A DNA stretch of 64,000 nucleotides from Halomonas sp. ML-15 (GTDB taxonomy: Bacteria; Pseudomonadota; Gammaproteobacteria; Pseudomonadales; Halomonadaceae): NCBI RefSeq assembly GCF_014779595.1, contig NZ_JACXZT010000009.1:220964-284963 (forward strand), read 5' to 3'. The notes beneath the pieces were generated by a model that had not been told where the DNA came from, searched no databases, and was given only the letters and a program-made list of their open reading frames with translations. This document shows, piece after piece, positions 44,134-51,915 of this stretch. Position numbers and translations under genes: made by a program. The number at the start of each line of letters is the position of its first letter. The stretch's first letter is position 1.

Positions 44134-45489
44134 ATGGGCTATCTGATTCGCAATGCCAAGGCGGTATTTTCTTCCAGTCAGCCACAGGCGACAGATATTC
44201 GTATTCATGACAATCGCATCGTCGAGATGGGGCGCTCGCTCGTTGCTGAACAGCGCGAGGATGTCATCGATGCCAGCGGCTGCGTTGTCTGGCCTGGGCT
44301 CGTCAACACGCATCATCACCTGGCGCAATCGATTCTGAAGGGGGTGCCACAAGGCCTTAATCAGCGCCTTGGAGAGTGGCTTGGCTCGGTACCGTATCGC
44401 TTCTGGCCGAAGATCACGCCAGAACTTATGTATCACTCCGCTCGACTGGGGTTATATGAAATGCTGCGCTCGGGTGTTACTACCTGTGCCGACCACCACT
44501 ACCTCTATCACCGCGATACCAGTCCGGAAATCGAAGCCGCGGTCTGGCAGGCCGCTGACGAGTTTGGCATACGTCTCGTGCTTTGCAGGGGATGTGCCAC
44601 CGAAGTGGGCAGCCACAAAGGGATGGCGCGCCATGCGATCGAGCCTGAATCGCTCGAGATAGTGCTCGACCGCTTGGAAGACACCCGGCGACGCTACCAC
44701 CAAGCCAAGGGGGATGCGATGCGTCGCCTGGTGGTGGCGCCGACCAGCCTCATTCACGCCACGAGCCCTGACGCTTTGGCCGCCCTTGCCGACTATGCCC
44801 GACAGCATGACCTGCGTCGCCACTCGCACCTGCTCGAGGTGGCGTTCGACAACGCCCAGTCGCTCGAAAAGCATGCCATGCCAGCCATCGACTATGCCGC
44901 CGAACAGGGTTGGCTGGGCGAGGATGTCTGGTACGCCCACCTGGTCCACAGCGACGCTCATGCCATCGCTCGTTTGGCCAAGAGTGGCACGGGCATCAGT
45001 CACTGTCCGACATCGAATTGTCGGCTGGGCAGTGGCGTGGCGCCTGTGCCAGCCATGTCTGATGCGGGAGTCCCCATCAGCATAGGTGTGGATGGTTCTG
45101 CGTCATCGGAATCCGGCTCCATGTTGCAAGAACTCAACCTGGTTTGGCTGTTGCATCGTGCCCTTAGGGGCCCCGAGGCGACGACGCTGGAGCAGGTACT
45201 GGCGTGGGGCAGCGTGGGGGGCGCTCGGATCCTTGGGTTGGAGGATATTGGCGAGCTGGCAGTAGGGAAGGTGGCCGATCTGGTGCTCTACGATATCGAC
45301 CAGCCGCGCTTTGCCGGTGTCCACACGCCGCTCATGGCACCTCTGATGTGCGCCGAACCTGCCCTAGTCAAGCATAGCTTCGTCAATGGCCTGCCGGTCG
45401 TTGAGTCAGGGCGTGTCAAAGGGCTGGATGAGATCGAACTGACGCAGCATGTACAGCAGAGCGTGATGGAGTTACTGGCAAGCGCATAG
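44134..45489 (+). CDS. Amidohydrolase/aminohydrolase, TrzN/AtzB/8-oxoguanine deaminase-like
   Basis: A 451-residue metal hydrolase of the cytosine/guanine deaminase superfamily. The metal-binding HxH lies in GLVNTHHHLAQ (near residue 60). Further ligands appear in HSHLLEV, WYAHLVHSD and the GVDGSASSES aspartate. The C-terminal dihydroorotase-like segment is VGKVADLVLYDID. Family members deaminate or dechlorinate triazines and deaminate 8-oxoguanine. The substrate is not decidable here. The start at 44134 (MGYLIRNAKAV) is preferred over an upstream start at 43996. It stops one base before the converging EamA gene. Confidence 0.87.
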   Translation: MGYLIRNAKAVFSSSQPQATDIRIHDNRIVEMGRSLVAEQREDVIDASGCVVWPGLVNTHHHLAQSILKGVPQGLNQRLGEWLGSVPYRFWPKITPELMYHSARLGLYEMLRSGVTTCADHHYLYHRDTSPEIEAAVWQAADEFGIRLVLCRGCATEVGSHKGMARHAIEPESLEIVLDRLEDTRRRYHQAKGDAMRRLVVAPTSLIHATSPDALAALADYARQHDLRRHSHLLEVAFDNAQSLEKHAMPAIDYAAEQGWLGEDVWYAHLVHSDAHAIARLAKSGTGISHCPTSNCRLGSGVAPVPAMSDAGVPISIGVDGSASSESGSMLQELNLVWLLHRALRGPEATTLEQVLAWGSVGGARILGLEDIGELAVGKVADLVLYDIDQPRFAGVHTPLMAPLMCAEPALVKHSFVNGLPVVESGRVKGLDEIELTQHVQQSVMELLASA

Positions 45490-45490
45490 C

Positions 45491-46381
45491 CTAGCGCCGC
45501 CGCGTGGCGAGGAAGATCCCGGCGCCGATGATCAGCACGGCGCCGAGGTAGACCTGCAGCAGCGGCACGTCGCCGAACACCATATAGCCGAACAGCGAGG
45601 CCCATACGATCTGGGTGTAGAGGAACGGCGAGACCAGCGAGGCCGGCGCGCAGCGCATGGCCATGATCAGCGCCAGCTGGCTGACGGCGCCAAGCAGCCC
45701 GACCATCAGGAACAGCGGCATATCGCCCAGCGCGATGGGCGTCCAGAACAGCGGTACCACGGCGCTGCTGACCAGGGCACCGGCCAGGCCGGCGTAGAAC
45801 AGCGAGGTCAGCGGGTGGTCGTGGCGGCCGAAGCGCCGCGTGGCCAACTGGTAGAGCGCGAAGCACAGCGCCATGCCGAACGGCAGCAGCGCCGCCGGCT
45901 GGGCGCGCCAGTCGATAGGTCCCACGGCGATAATCACGCCGACGAAGCCCACCAGCACCGCCATCCAGCGCGCCAGGTTGACGCGCTCCTTGAGCAGCGG
46001 AATCGCCAGCAGGGTGACCAGCAGCGGTGCACTGAAATTGACTACGTAGACCTGCAGCAGCGGCAGATCGCGCAGGGCCAGGTAGGCGAAGGTGCTGGCG
46101 GCGAACAGCAGCAGGCCGCGCAGCACCTGACCCAGCAGCGACTCGGTGCGCATCAGCTCGCGGCAGCGCGGCAGCCCCAGCCACACGAGATAGCCACCCA
46201 GCACCAGCATGTGCCCGGCGTAGCGTGCCCACACCACCTGGATGGGCGAGTAGTCCTGGCCGAGCAGCTTGACGCCGGTATCGAGCAGCACGAACAGCAG
46301 CCCGGCGGCGAGCATAAAGCCGATGCCGCGCAGCGGCCGGTCGCCGGGCAGGGCGGCGGTGAGCATGGGAGGCGTCGCCAT
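45491..46381 (-). CDS. EamA/DMT family transporter
   Basis: A 296-residue membrane protein with ten predicted helices in two EamA repeats (about 15-140 and 155-292). PIQVVWARY near the first repeat and the C-terminal FLATRRR are typical. DMT transporters export amino acids, nucleosides or metabolites; no substrate is indicated. The upstream region holds the small inverted repeat TAGAAC-TTG-GTTCTA at 46488-46502, a possible operator. Confidence 0.88.
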   Translation of the reverse strand: MATPPMLTAALPGDRPLRGIGFMLAAGLLFVLLDTGVKLLGQDYSPIQVVWARYAGHMLVLGGYLVWLGLPRCRELMRTESLLGQVLRGLLLFAASTFAYLALRDLPLLQVYVVNFSAPLLVTLLAIPLLKERVNLARWMAVLVGFVGVIIAVGPIDWRAQPAALLPFGMALCFALYQLATRRFGRHDHPLTSLFYAGLAGALVSSAVVPLFWTPIALGDMPLFLMVGLLGAVSQLALIMAMRCAPASLVSPFLYTQIVWASLFGYMVFGDVPLLQVYLGAVLIIGAGIFLATRRR

Positions 46382-46576
46382 GGGGCTCCAGGGTCGGGAT
46401 GAAAGTTTATGTTAGCAGGCTATCTTTCGGCGCGCTAATCGTGGCCTGAACAAGGCAATGGCACATGACGGCACATATGGAATATTTTAGAACTTGGTTC
46501 TATTAATCTATGGCAGCCGCACGATGTTTGCAAGGCGTACAAAGGTTCGCACTGTGGTGGTTCGATGGGGCGTGCG

Positions 46577-47527
46577 CTAGCCCGGCAGCAGGCCGGCCAG
46601 GCTTAACAACCAGATCGCCAGACTGAGGGTGATAAAGGAGGCCAGGGTGGTCACCATCATCGCTGCGGCGGTGATATCGCCGACCCCGTAGCGTTGGCCG
46701 AACAGCGGGTAGACGCTGATCATCGGTGCGCAGGCGAACAGCAGGGCGCCGGCCATCAGCATCGGATCCATGGGCGGTAGCAGCAGGATCATCGCCAGCA
46801 CCGCCAGGGGGTGCAGGATCAACTTGCCGAGCACGATCTGGCCGATGTCGCGGCCCATGCCCTTGGGCTTGAGGCCGAAGAGGGCGCCGCCGATCACGAA
46901 CAGCGCTGCCGGCGCCGCCGCGGTGGCCAGCATATCCACCACGCGATACAGCGGGCCGGGCAGCGACACGCCTGTCGCCGAGAGCAGCACGCCCAGCGCC
47001 AGGCCGAGCAGGATCGGATTGCGCGCCAGGCGCTGGGCGGTCTGGCGCAACGCGGCACCGACGCTGGCGCCGCGCTGGCTGCCCATTTCGGCGAGGATCA
47101 GCGCGGCGGGAATCACCAGCAGGTTCTCGATCAGCATATTGAGTGCCAGAAACACCGCCGCCGGTGAGCCGAGCACCATCAGCGCCACCGGAAAACCGAT
47201 AAAACCGCTGTTGGAGGCGGTCATGCCCAGCGCATGCAGCGCACTGGTGGTCAGCGGCTGGCGCTGCCAGCGGTAGGTGACGAGCAGTGCGAGCAGGAAG
47301 ATCAGCGCCGAGCCGAGACCATAGGCGAGCAGGTAGCCAAGGTGCACGACCTCCTCCAGCGGATACTCGGTCAGCGCCCGGATCACCAGCGCCGGCAGCG
47401 CGAAGTAGAGCACGAAGGTGCTCACGCCCTGCATCTGCTCGCGGCTGGTAATGCGTAGGCGCATGGCCAGGTAGCCGAGGCCGATCAGCAGGAAGATCGG
47501 TGTGGTGATACCCAGGATCGCGAGCAC
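46577..47527 (-). CDS. AEC (auxin efflux carrier) family transporter
   Basis: A 316-residue membrane protein with ten helices of the AEC/MdcF family. Segments such as PALVIRALTEYPLE, ASNSGFIGFPVAL and GGALFGLKPKGMGRD are characteristic. Bacterial relatives move malonate, malate or other organic acids. The start is a GTG at 47527 with AAGGAGG six bases upstream. It follows an IclR gene by 23 bases and is probably its co-transcribed target. Confidence 0.88.
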   Translation of the reverse strand: MLAILGITTPIFLLIGLGYLAMRLRITSREQMQGVSTFVLYFALPALVIRALTEYPLEEVVHLGYLLAYGLGSALIFLLALLVTYRWQRQPLTTSALHALGMTASNSGFIGFPVALMVLGSPAAVFLALNMLIENLLVIPAALILAEMGSQRGASVGAALRQTAQRLARNPILLGLALGVLLSATGVSLPGPLYRVVDMLATAAAPAALFVIGGALFGLKPKGMGRDIGQIVLGKLILHPLAVLAMILLLPPMDPMLMAGALLFACAPMISVYPLFGQRYGVGDITAAAMMVTTLASFITLSLAIWLLSLAGLLPG

Positions 47528-47550
47528 TCAGGCCTCCTTGGCCACGGGCT

Positions 47551-48330
47551 TTAGCTGAAGACGTTGGAGGCCTGGCTGGTCTGCGACAGCTCTTCGGCAG
47601 CCTTGAGTAGCTTCGGCGCCAGGGCATGCATCTGCGCCTCGGTGAGCCGTACGCTGGGGCCGGCGATGCTCAGCACGCCGATCACGTGGCCATCCCGCGG
47701 GTGGCGAACCACCGCCGCAAGCGCCGAGGTGCCGGCGCCGGCGTTGTCGACCTGCCAGCTGTAGCCCTCGGCACGGGCGCGCTCGAGGCGTTCGAGCAGC
47801 TCGGCGTGGCTGCGCGGGGCGTTGGGCCCGTAGTCGTCGGGATTGCCGATGCCCTGGGCCTCGACCAGGGCGATGGCCTCGGCATCGCTGAGGCTGGCCA
47901 GCCAGGCATGTCCCGAGGCGGTGTAGTAGAGCGGCGCTTCGCGGCCCATGTCGGGGTCGTAGCGCAGGCCGCTGCGCGCGCCCTGGGCCTTGGCGATCCA
48001 GATCTGGCGCTGGCCCTCGATCACCCCCAGGCGCACCATCTCGCCGGACTCGGCGGCCAGATGATCGAGAATCGGCTGCACGATATCGCTGGTACCGCTG
48101 ATCGCCATGTAGTGAAAGCCCATCGCCATCAGCCGCGTCGACAGCAGGTAGTAGTGGCTGGCCGGCTCCTGGCGGACGTAGCCGAGGCGAATCAGTTCAT
48201 TGCAGATGCGGTGTGCGGCGCTCTTGGGAATCTCGAGCTGCTCGGCGATGCTCTGCAGCGGCAGGCCGCGGGCATCGCGGGACAGCGTTTCCAGTACGCC
48301 CAGGGTGCGCTCGATCAGGCTGCGGGCCAT
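47551..48330 (-). CDS. IclR family transcription regulator (next to AEC transporter)
   Basis: A 259-residue repressor-type protein. The winged helix is at residues 1-65 (IERTLGVLETLS, LPLQSIAEQLEIPKSAAHRICNELIRLGYV). The effector domain ends with VIGVLSIAGPSVRLTEAQ. It is not the PcaR-like copy, since its HTH and effector pocket differ from the next gene. It lies 30 bases after that IclR gene on the same strand and 23 bases before the AEC transporter. Confidence 0.9.
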   Translation of the reverse strand: MARSLIERTLGVLETLSRDARGLPLQSIAEQLEIPKSAAHRICNELIRLGYVRQEPASHYYLLSTRLMAMGFHYMAISGTSDIVQPILDHLAAESGEMVRLGVIEGQRQIWIAKAQGARSGLRYDPDMGREAPLYYTASGHAWLASLSDAEAIALVEAQGIGNPDDYGPNAPRSHAELLERLERARAEGYSWQVDNAGAGTSALAAVVRHPRDGHVIGVLSIAGPSVRLTEAQMHALAPKLLKAAEELSQTSQASNVFS

Positions 48331-48360
48331 GGTCGGGTCCTGTCACAAAAGATGATGGGT

Positions 48361-49152
48361 TCAACTGACGTGGGTACGAATCAGCTCGGCCTTCTGCTGC
48401 AGCAGCGGCAGGAAACGGCTGGTCAGGGTGTCCAGGTCGATGCGCGCGGCGTTGGTGCTGATGTTGATTGCACCCAGCAGGCGGCCGTTGCCGTCGAAGG
48501 CCGGGATCGCCAGCGAGCGCAGGCCGGAGTCGAGTTCCTGATCGGAGACCGCATAGCCCTGCTGGCGCACCTTGAGCAGGCAGGCCCTGAGCTCGGCCTT
48601 GTCGGTAACGGTCTTGTCGGTATAGCGCTCCAGCACCACCCGCTCGAGATAGGCGTCGAGCTCGGCATCGGAGAGCTGGGCCAGCAGCACGCGACCCATG
48701 GAGGTGTGGGCGGCGGGCAGGCGGGTGCCCACCGACAGGGTGATCGCCATCAGCCGGTGCTTGGCCGCCGAGCGCGCCACGTAGATCACCTCGTCGCCGT
48801 CGAGCACACCCAGCGAGGAGGACTCGCCGATCTCGGCGGTGATATCCTCGAGATACTGCTGAATCACGCTGCGATAGTTGTTGGCCGACAGGAACGAGTA
48901 GCCGAGCTGCAGCACCTTGGGCGCCAGCTCGAAATAGCGCTGCTGTTTGCGCACATAGCCCAGGGCGTGCAGGGTAAGCAGGAAGCGCCGGGCGCGGGCG
49001 CGGTTCATGCCGGTACGCGCGGCCACCTCGCTGAGAGTCATGCGCGGGTTGGCGCCGTCGAAGGCGAGAATGACCTCCAGGCCGCTGGCCAGTGCGGTCA
49101 CGAAATCGCGGTCGTCTGGCTGCAGCGTATCCTCTTGGATGGGAGCGTTCAT
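48361..49152 (-). CDS. IclR family regulator, PcaR/PcaU/PobR-like
   Basis: A 263-residue protein. The start region DRDFVTALASGLEVILAFDGANPRMTLSEVAARTGMNRARARRFLLTLHALGYV is typical of the beta-ketoadipate regulators PcaR, PcaU and PobR, and the C-terminal part is LLGAINISTNAARIDLDTL. It is divergent from pcaB across a 126-base region that contains two GTTCG-type boxes. It is the best candidate to bind the same two-box pattern found before tctC/quiC, the second tctC and pcaI, activating them with protocatechuate or beta-ketoadipate. Confidence 0.88.
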   Translation of the reverse strand: MNAPIQEDTLQPDDRDFVTALASGLEVILAFDGANPRMTLSEVAARTGMNRARARRFLLTLHALGYVRKQQRYFELAPKVLQLGYSFLSANNYRSVIQQYLEDITAEIGESSSLGVLDGDEVIYVARSAAKHRLMAITLSVGTRLPAAHTSMGRVLLAQLSDAELDAYLERVVLERYTDKTVTDKAELRACLLKVRQQGYAVSDQELDSGLRSLAIPAFDGNGRLLGAINISTNAARIDLDTLTSRFLPLLQQKAELIRTHVS

Positions 49153-49207
49153 GCCGTCGTTATCCTTGTCGATGTTGCTGTTAGGGCAGTCTTCAATCTA
49201 GCATATT

Positions 49208-49241
49208 GTTCGAAGTGCGAACAGTTGTTCGATTGATGCGT
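49208..49241. promoter_or_regulatory. Two-box PcaR-like operator between the IclR gene and pcaB
   Basis: Box 1 is GTTCGAAGTGCGAAC (49208-49222), a perfect GTTCG-N5-CGAAC. Box 2 is GTTCGATTGATGCGT (49227-49241), with a perfect left half. The gap is 4 bp. It can control both divergent genes. Confidence 0.7.
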
Positions 49242-49278
49242 TAGTCACTACCGCCGCCCCTGCCAACGGAGATCCCCC

Positions 49279-50607
49279 ATGCCTGCTGCCCTGATCCAGC
49301 ATCCCTTCATGAGTGCCGATGGTCTGGCCGCCAGCCAAGCTCAGGCCATGGTCGAGGCCATGCTCGCCTTCGAGCTGGCGCTGGCCGAAGCCCAGGAGGC
49401 TGAAGACGCGCTACCCGCGGGCACCAGCCAGCGCCTGCGCGACTGCCTCGAGGCGCACAGCTTCGACCTCGCCGCCCTTGGGGCCGGGGTGGCCAGCGGC
49501 GGCAACGTCGCCATTCCCTTCGTCAAGCAGGCCCGCGCGGCGCTGCCCGCCGAACTCAAGCGCTACTTCCATCAGGGAGCCACCAGCCAGGATGTGGTCG
49601 ACAGCGCCCTGATGCTGCTGCTCAAGCCGCGTCTGGCGCGCCTCGATGCCCTGCTGGTGCGCTGCCGTGACGCCGGCAGCGCGCTGATGCAGGCCCATGC
49701 GGCCACCCCGATGGTCGGGCGTACCCTGATGCAGCAGGCGCTGCCGACCACCTTCGGGGTCCGGGTGGCGCACTGGGCCATCGGCCTCGAGCAGGCGCGC
49801 CGCCGCCTGGCCGGGGTCGAGCTGCCGGTACAGTTCGGCGGCGCCGTGGGCGTGCACTCCGGCTGGGACAGCCTCGGCCTGACGTTCATGGACGGTATCG
49901 CCGAGCGCCTCGGCCTGGCCGCGCCGGTGCTGCCCTGGCACACCGACCGCCAGCCGGTCCACGCCCTGGGCACTGCGCTGGACGCCGCGGCCGGGGCGGC
50001 GGAGAAGCTGGCCCTGGACGTGGCGCTGCTGACCCAGACCGAGCTGGGCGAGGTCGCCGAACCCGCCGGCGAGGGCATGGGCGAGTCGTCGTCGATGCCG
50101 CACAAGCGCAACCCGGTGCGCTGCGCGCTGATTCGCGGCGCGGCGCGGCAGGTGCACGGCCACACCACGGTGCTGCTCAACGCCGCGGCCCAGCCGCTGG
50201 AGCGCGGCCTCGGCGAGTGGCACGCCGAGTGGTCGCCGCTGATCGACAGCGCGCTGCTGCTGGAGGGCGCCCTGGAGCAGGCGGCGGTGCTGCTGGAAGG
50301 CCTGGAGGTGAACCCGCAGGCCATGCAGCGCAACCTGGCGGTCACCGGCGGGGCGATCATGGCCGAGCCCGTCTCGCGGCTGCTGGCGCCCAGCGTTGGC
50401 CAGGATGCCGCCAAGCGCATCGCCGCCGAGGCCGCCGAGACGGCCCGTCGAGCAGGGCGCGGTTATGCCGAAGCGCTCGCTGAACACGACGAGATCAAAG
50501 GGCAGGTAACGGCGGATGAGCTGGCTCGCGCCTGCGACCCGGGGTTATACATTGGTAGTGCCCGAGCCCAGGTCGAGCGCGCCGTTGCCTGGCTGAATAA
50601 AGTGTAA
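49279..50607 (+). CDS. pcaB: 3-carboxy-cis,cis-muconate cycloisomerase
   Basis: A 442-residue enzyme of the fumarase/aspartase superfamily that converts 3-carboxymuconate to 4-carboxymuconolactone. The signature is SSSMPHKRNP (about residues 271-280). The N-terminal GNVAIPFVKQ and HQGATSQDVVDSA segments form the rest of the active site. It is the second step of protocatechuate degradation after ring cleavage. An intrinsic terminator follows, separating it from the downstream transporter genes. Confidence 0.95.
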   Translation: MPAALIQHPFMSADGLAASQAQAMVEAMLAFELALAEAQEAEDALPAGTSQRLRDCLEAHSFDLAALGAGVASGGNVAIPFVKQARAALPAELKRYFHQGATSQDVVDSALMLLLKPRLARLDALLVRCRDAGSALMQAHAATPMVGRTLMQQALPTTFGVRVAHWAIGLEQARRRLAGVELPVQFGGAVGVHSGWDSLGLTFMDGIAERLGLAAPVLPWHTDRQPVHALGTALDAAAGAAEKLALDVALLTQTELGEVAEPAGEGMGESSSMPHKRNPVRCALIRGAARQVHGHTTVLLNAAAQPLERGLGEWHAEWSPLIDSALLLEGALEQAAVLLEGLEVNPQAMQRNLAVTGGAIMAEPVSRLLAPSVGQDAAKRIAAEAAETARRAGRGYAEALAEHDEIKGQVTADELARACDPGLYIGSARAQVERAVAWLNKV

Positions 50608-50643
50608 TCTTTTGTTTTTAAACTTTTTTATATTTTCTCTATC

Positions 50644-50671
50644 AAGGGGAAGCCGATGGCTTCCCCTTTTT
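50644..50671 (+). terminator. Intrinsic terminator after pcaB
   Basis: AAGGGGAAGCC (50644-50654) and GGCTTCCCCTT (50658-50668) form a perfect 11-bp stem with a GAT loop, running into TTTTT. Confidence 0.88.
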
Positions 50672-50706
50672 GCTGGTTTGACGAGCGTGCCGATCGCCGC
50701 GATGCT

Positions 50707-50740
50707 GTACGTATGGCAAAACAAAATTCGCATAACGAAC
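50707..50740. promoter_or_regulatory. Two-box PcaR-like operator upstream of the second tctC
   Basis: Box B is ATTCGCATAACGAAC (50726-50740), close to GTTCG-N5-CGAAC. A weaker box A, GTACGTATGGCAAAA (50707-50721), lies exactly 4 bp before it, matching the spacing at three other promoters. Confidence 0.55.
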
Positions 50741-50789
50741 ACTTGCCGTACAGCAAGAACCATAACAACCGCAGGTTAGGAGGACGCAC

Positions 50790-51818
50790 ATGTCATCACC
50801 CCTCAAGATGAGCCTTGCCGCGACGCTGGTCGCAGCCGCCAGTGCGGCGCCGATGGTGGCCTTCGCCGCCGAAGACTTCTACGACGGCAAGACCATTCGC
50901 ATGGTCAGCACCACCGGTGCCGGCGGCACCATGGATCTCTATCTGCTGCTGACCATGAAGCACATGCAGAAGTACCTGCCGGATAGCACCGATATCGTGC
51001 TCGAGCATCGCACCGGCGGTGGCGGGGCGATCGGCGCCAACTACCTCTACCAGAACGCGCCGAAGGACGGCACCTACATCGGCATGCCGGTACCGGCGCT
51101 GGTGTCGTCGAAGTTCGCCAACCCCGAGCAGATTCGCTACGAGGCCGAAGAGTTCCAGTCCATCGGGCGCCTGGTCGACCTGCCGCGGGTGTTCGTGGCG
51201 CGGGAAGATCGCGGCATCGCGACCTTCCAGGATGCCATCGACGCCGAGGAGCCGATCACCCACTCGATCATGACCGTGGGCACCTCGCTGGACCAGTTCA
51301 TGACCGTGGCCAACGACGCTCTGGGTACCAACTTCCGTCACGTACCCGGTTTCAGCGGCGGTGGCCCGGCTTTCCTGGCCATGGAGCAGGGCGAGATCGC
51401 CAGCACCACGGCGGAGCCGGCCAACCTGCTGGCCAACAAGTGGCACCTGGTCGAGAGCGGCGAGATCAACGTACTCGGCTACCTCGGCCTGGAGCCGATC
51501 CCTGGCCTGGACCAGGGTGAGAATCTGCTCGACCTGATCGACGAGGACAATCCCTACTACGGCGTGGCCGAAGCGGTGGCGCAGTCCGCGGCGCTGGGGC
51601 TGTCGCTGATCGCCCCTCCCGGTGTGCCCGAAGATCGCATCGAGTACCTGCGCGATGTGCTCGAGCAGACCGTCAACGACCCGGAGTTCATCGCCGAGGC
51701 CGAAGAGCGCGATATCCCGGTCAACTACGCCAGCGGCGAGTGGCTGGATGACCTGATCGCGGACTCTGCCAATGTCTCCGACGACGTCGAGCAGTGGTTC
51801 TTCGATCTGGCCAACTGA
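50790..51818 (+). CDS. Tripartite tricarboxylate transporter binding protein TctC (second system)
   Basis: A 342-residue periplasmic protein. The signal peptide ends near VAFAAEDFY. The ligand loops IRMVSTTGAGGTMDLY and HRTGGGGAIGANYLY correspond to the Bug/TctC family, though the first is less canonical than in the 30-kb copy. It feeds the fused TctAB gene downstream. GGAGG lies upstream of the ATG. Placement among pca genes, with the shared operator, suggests an aromatic or beta-ketoadipate-pathway acid as ligand. Confidence 0.9.
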   Translation: MSSPLKMSLAATLVAAASAAPMVAFAAEDFYDGKTIRMVSTTGAGGTMDLYLLLTMKHMQKYLPDSTDIVLEHRTGGGGAIGANYLYQNAPKDGTYIGMPVPALVSSKFANPEQIRYEAEEFQSIGRLVDLPRVFVAREDRGIATFQDAIDAEEPITHSIMTVGTSLDQFMTVANDALGTNFRHVPGFSGGGPAFLAMEQGEIASTTAEPANLLANKWHLVESGEINVLGYLGLEPIPGLDQGENLLDLIDEDNPYYGVAEAVAQSAALGLSLIAPPGVPEDRIEYLRDVLEQTVNDPEFIAEAEERDIPVNYASGEWLDDLIADSANVSDDVEQWFFDLAN

Positions 51819-51853
51819 GCCAGCGCTTGTCGTCATTTCTTGTTGGCCGACCG

Positions 51854-51886
51854 CACGACAGCCCTGATTTCGTCAGGGCTGTCGTG
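51854..51886 (+). promoter_or_regulatory. Strong stem-loop between tctC and tctAB
   Basis: CACGACAGCCCTGA (51854-51867) and TCAGGGCTGTCGTG (51873-51886) form a perfect 14-bp stem with a TTTCG loop and only two U after it. It could be a leaky terminator or a 3' protector of the tctC message. Confidence 0.65.
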
Positions 51887-51915
51887 TTAGGGGGGCTGCT
51901 ACTGAGGTGGTAGTG

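Noticed and set aside
46545..46564. Two GTTCG half-sites downstream of the AEC gene as a further PcaR-like operator
   Set aside because: Their spacing is 15 instead of 19, no CGAAC or CGCAC right halves follow, and they lie at the 3' end of a gene.
47626..49236. A 536-codon plus-strand open frame across both IclR genes
   Set aside because: Antisense to two clear IclR regulators; a single frame running through two genes and their gap reflects base composition only.
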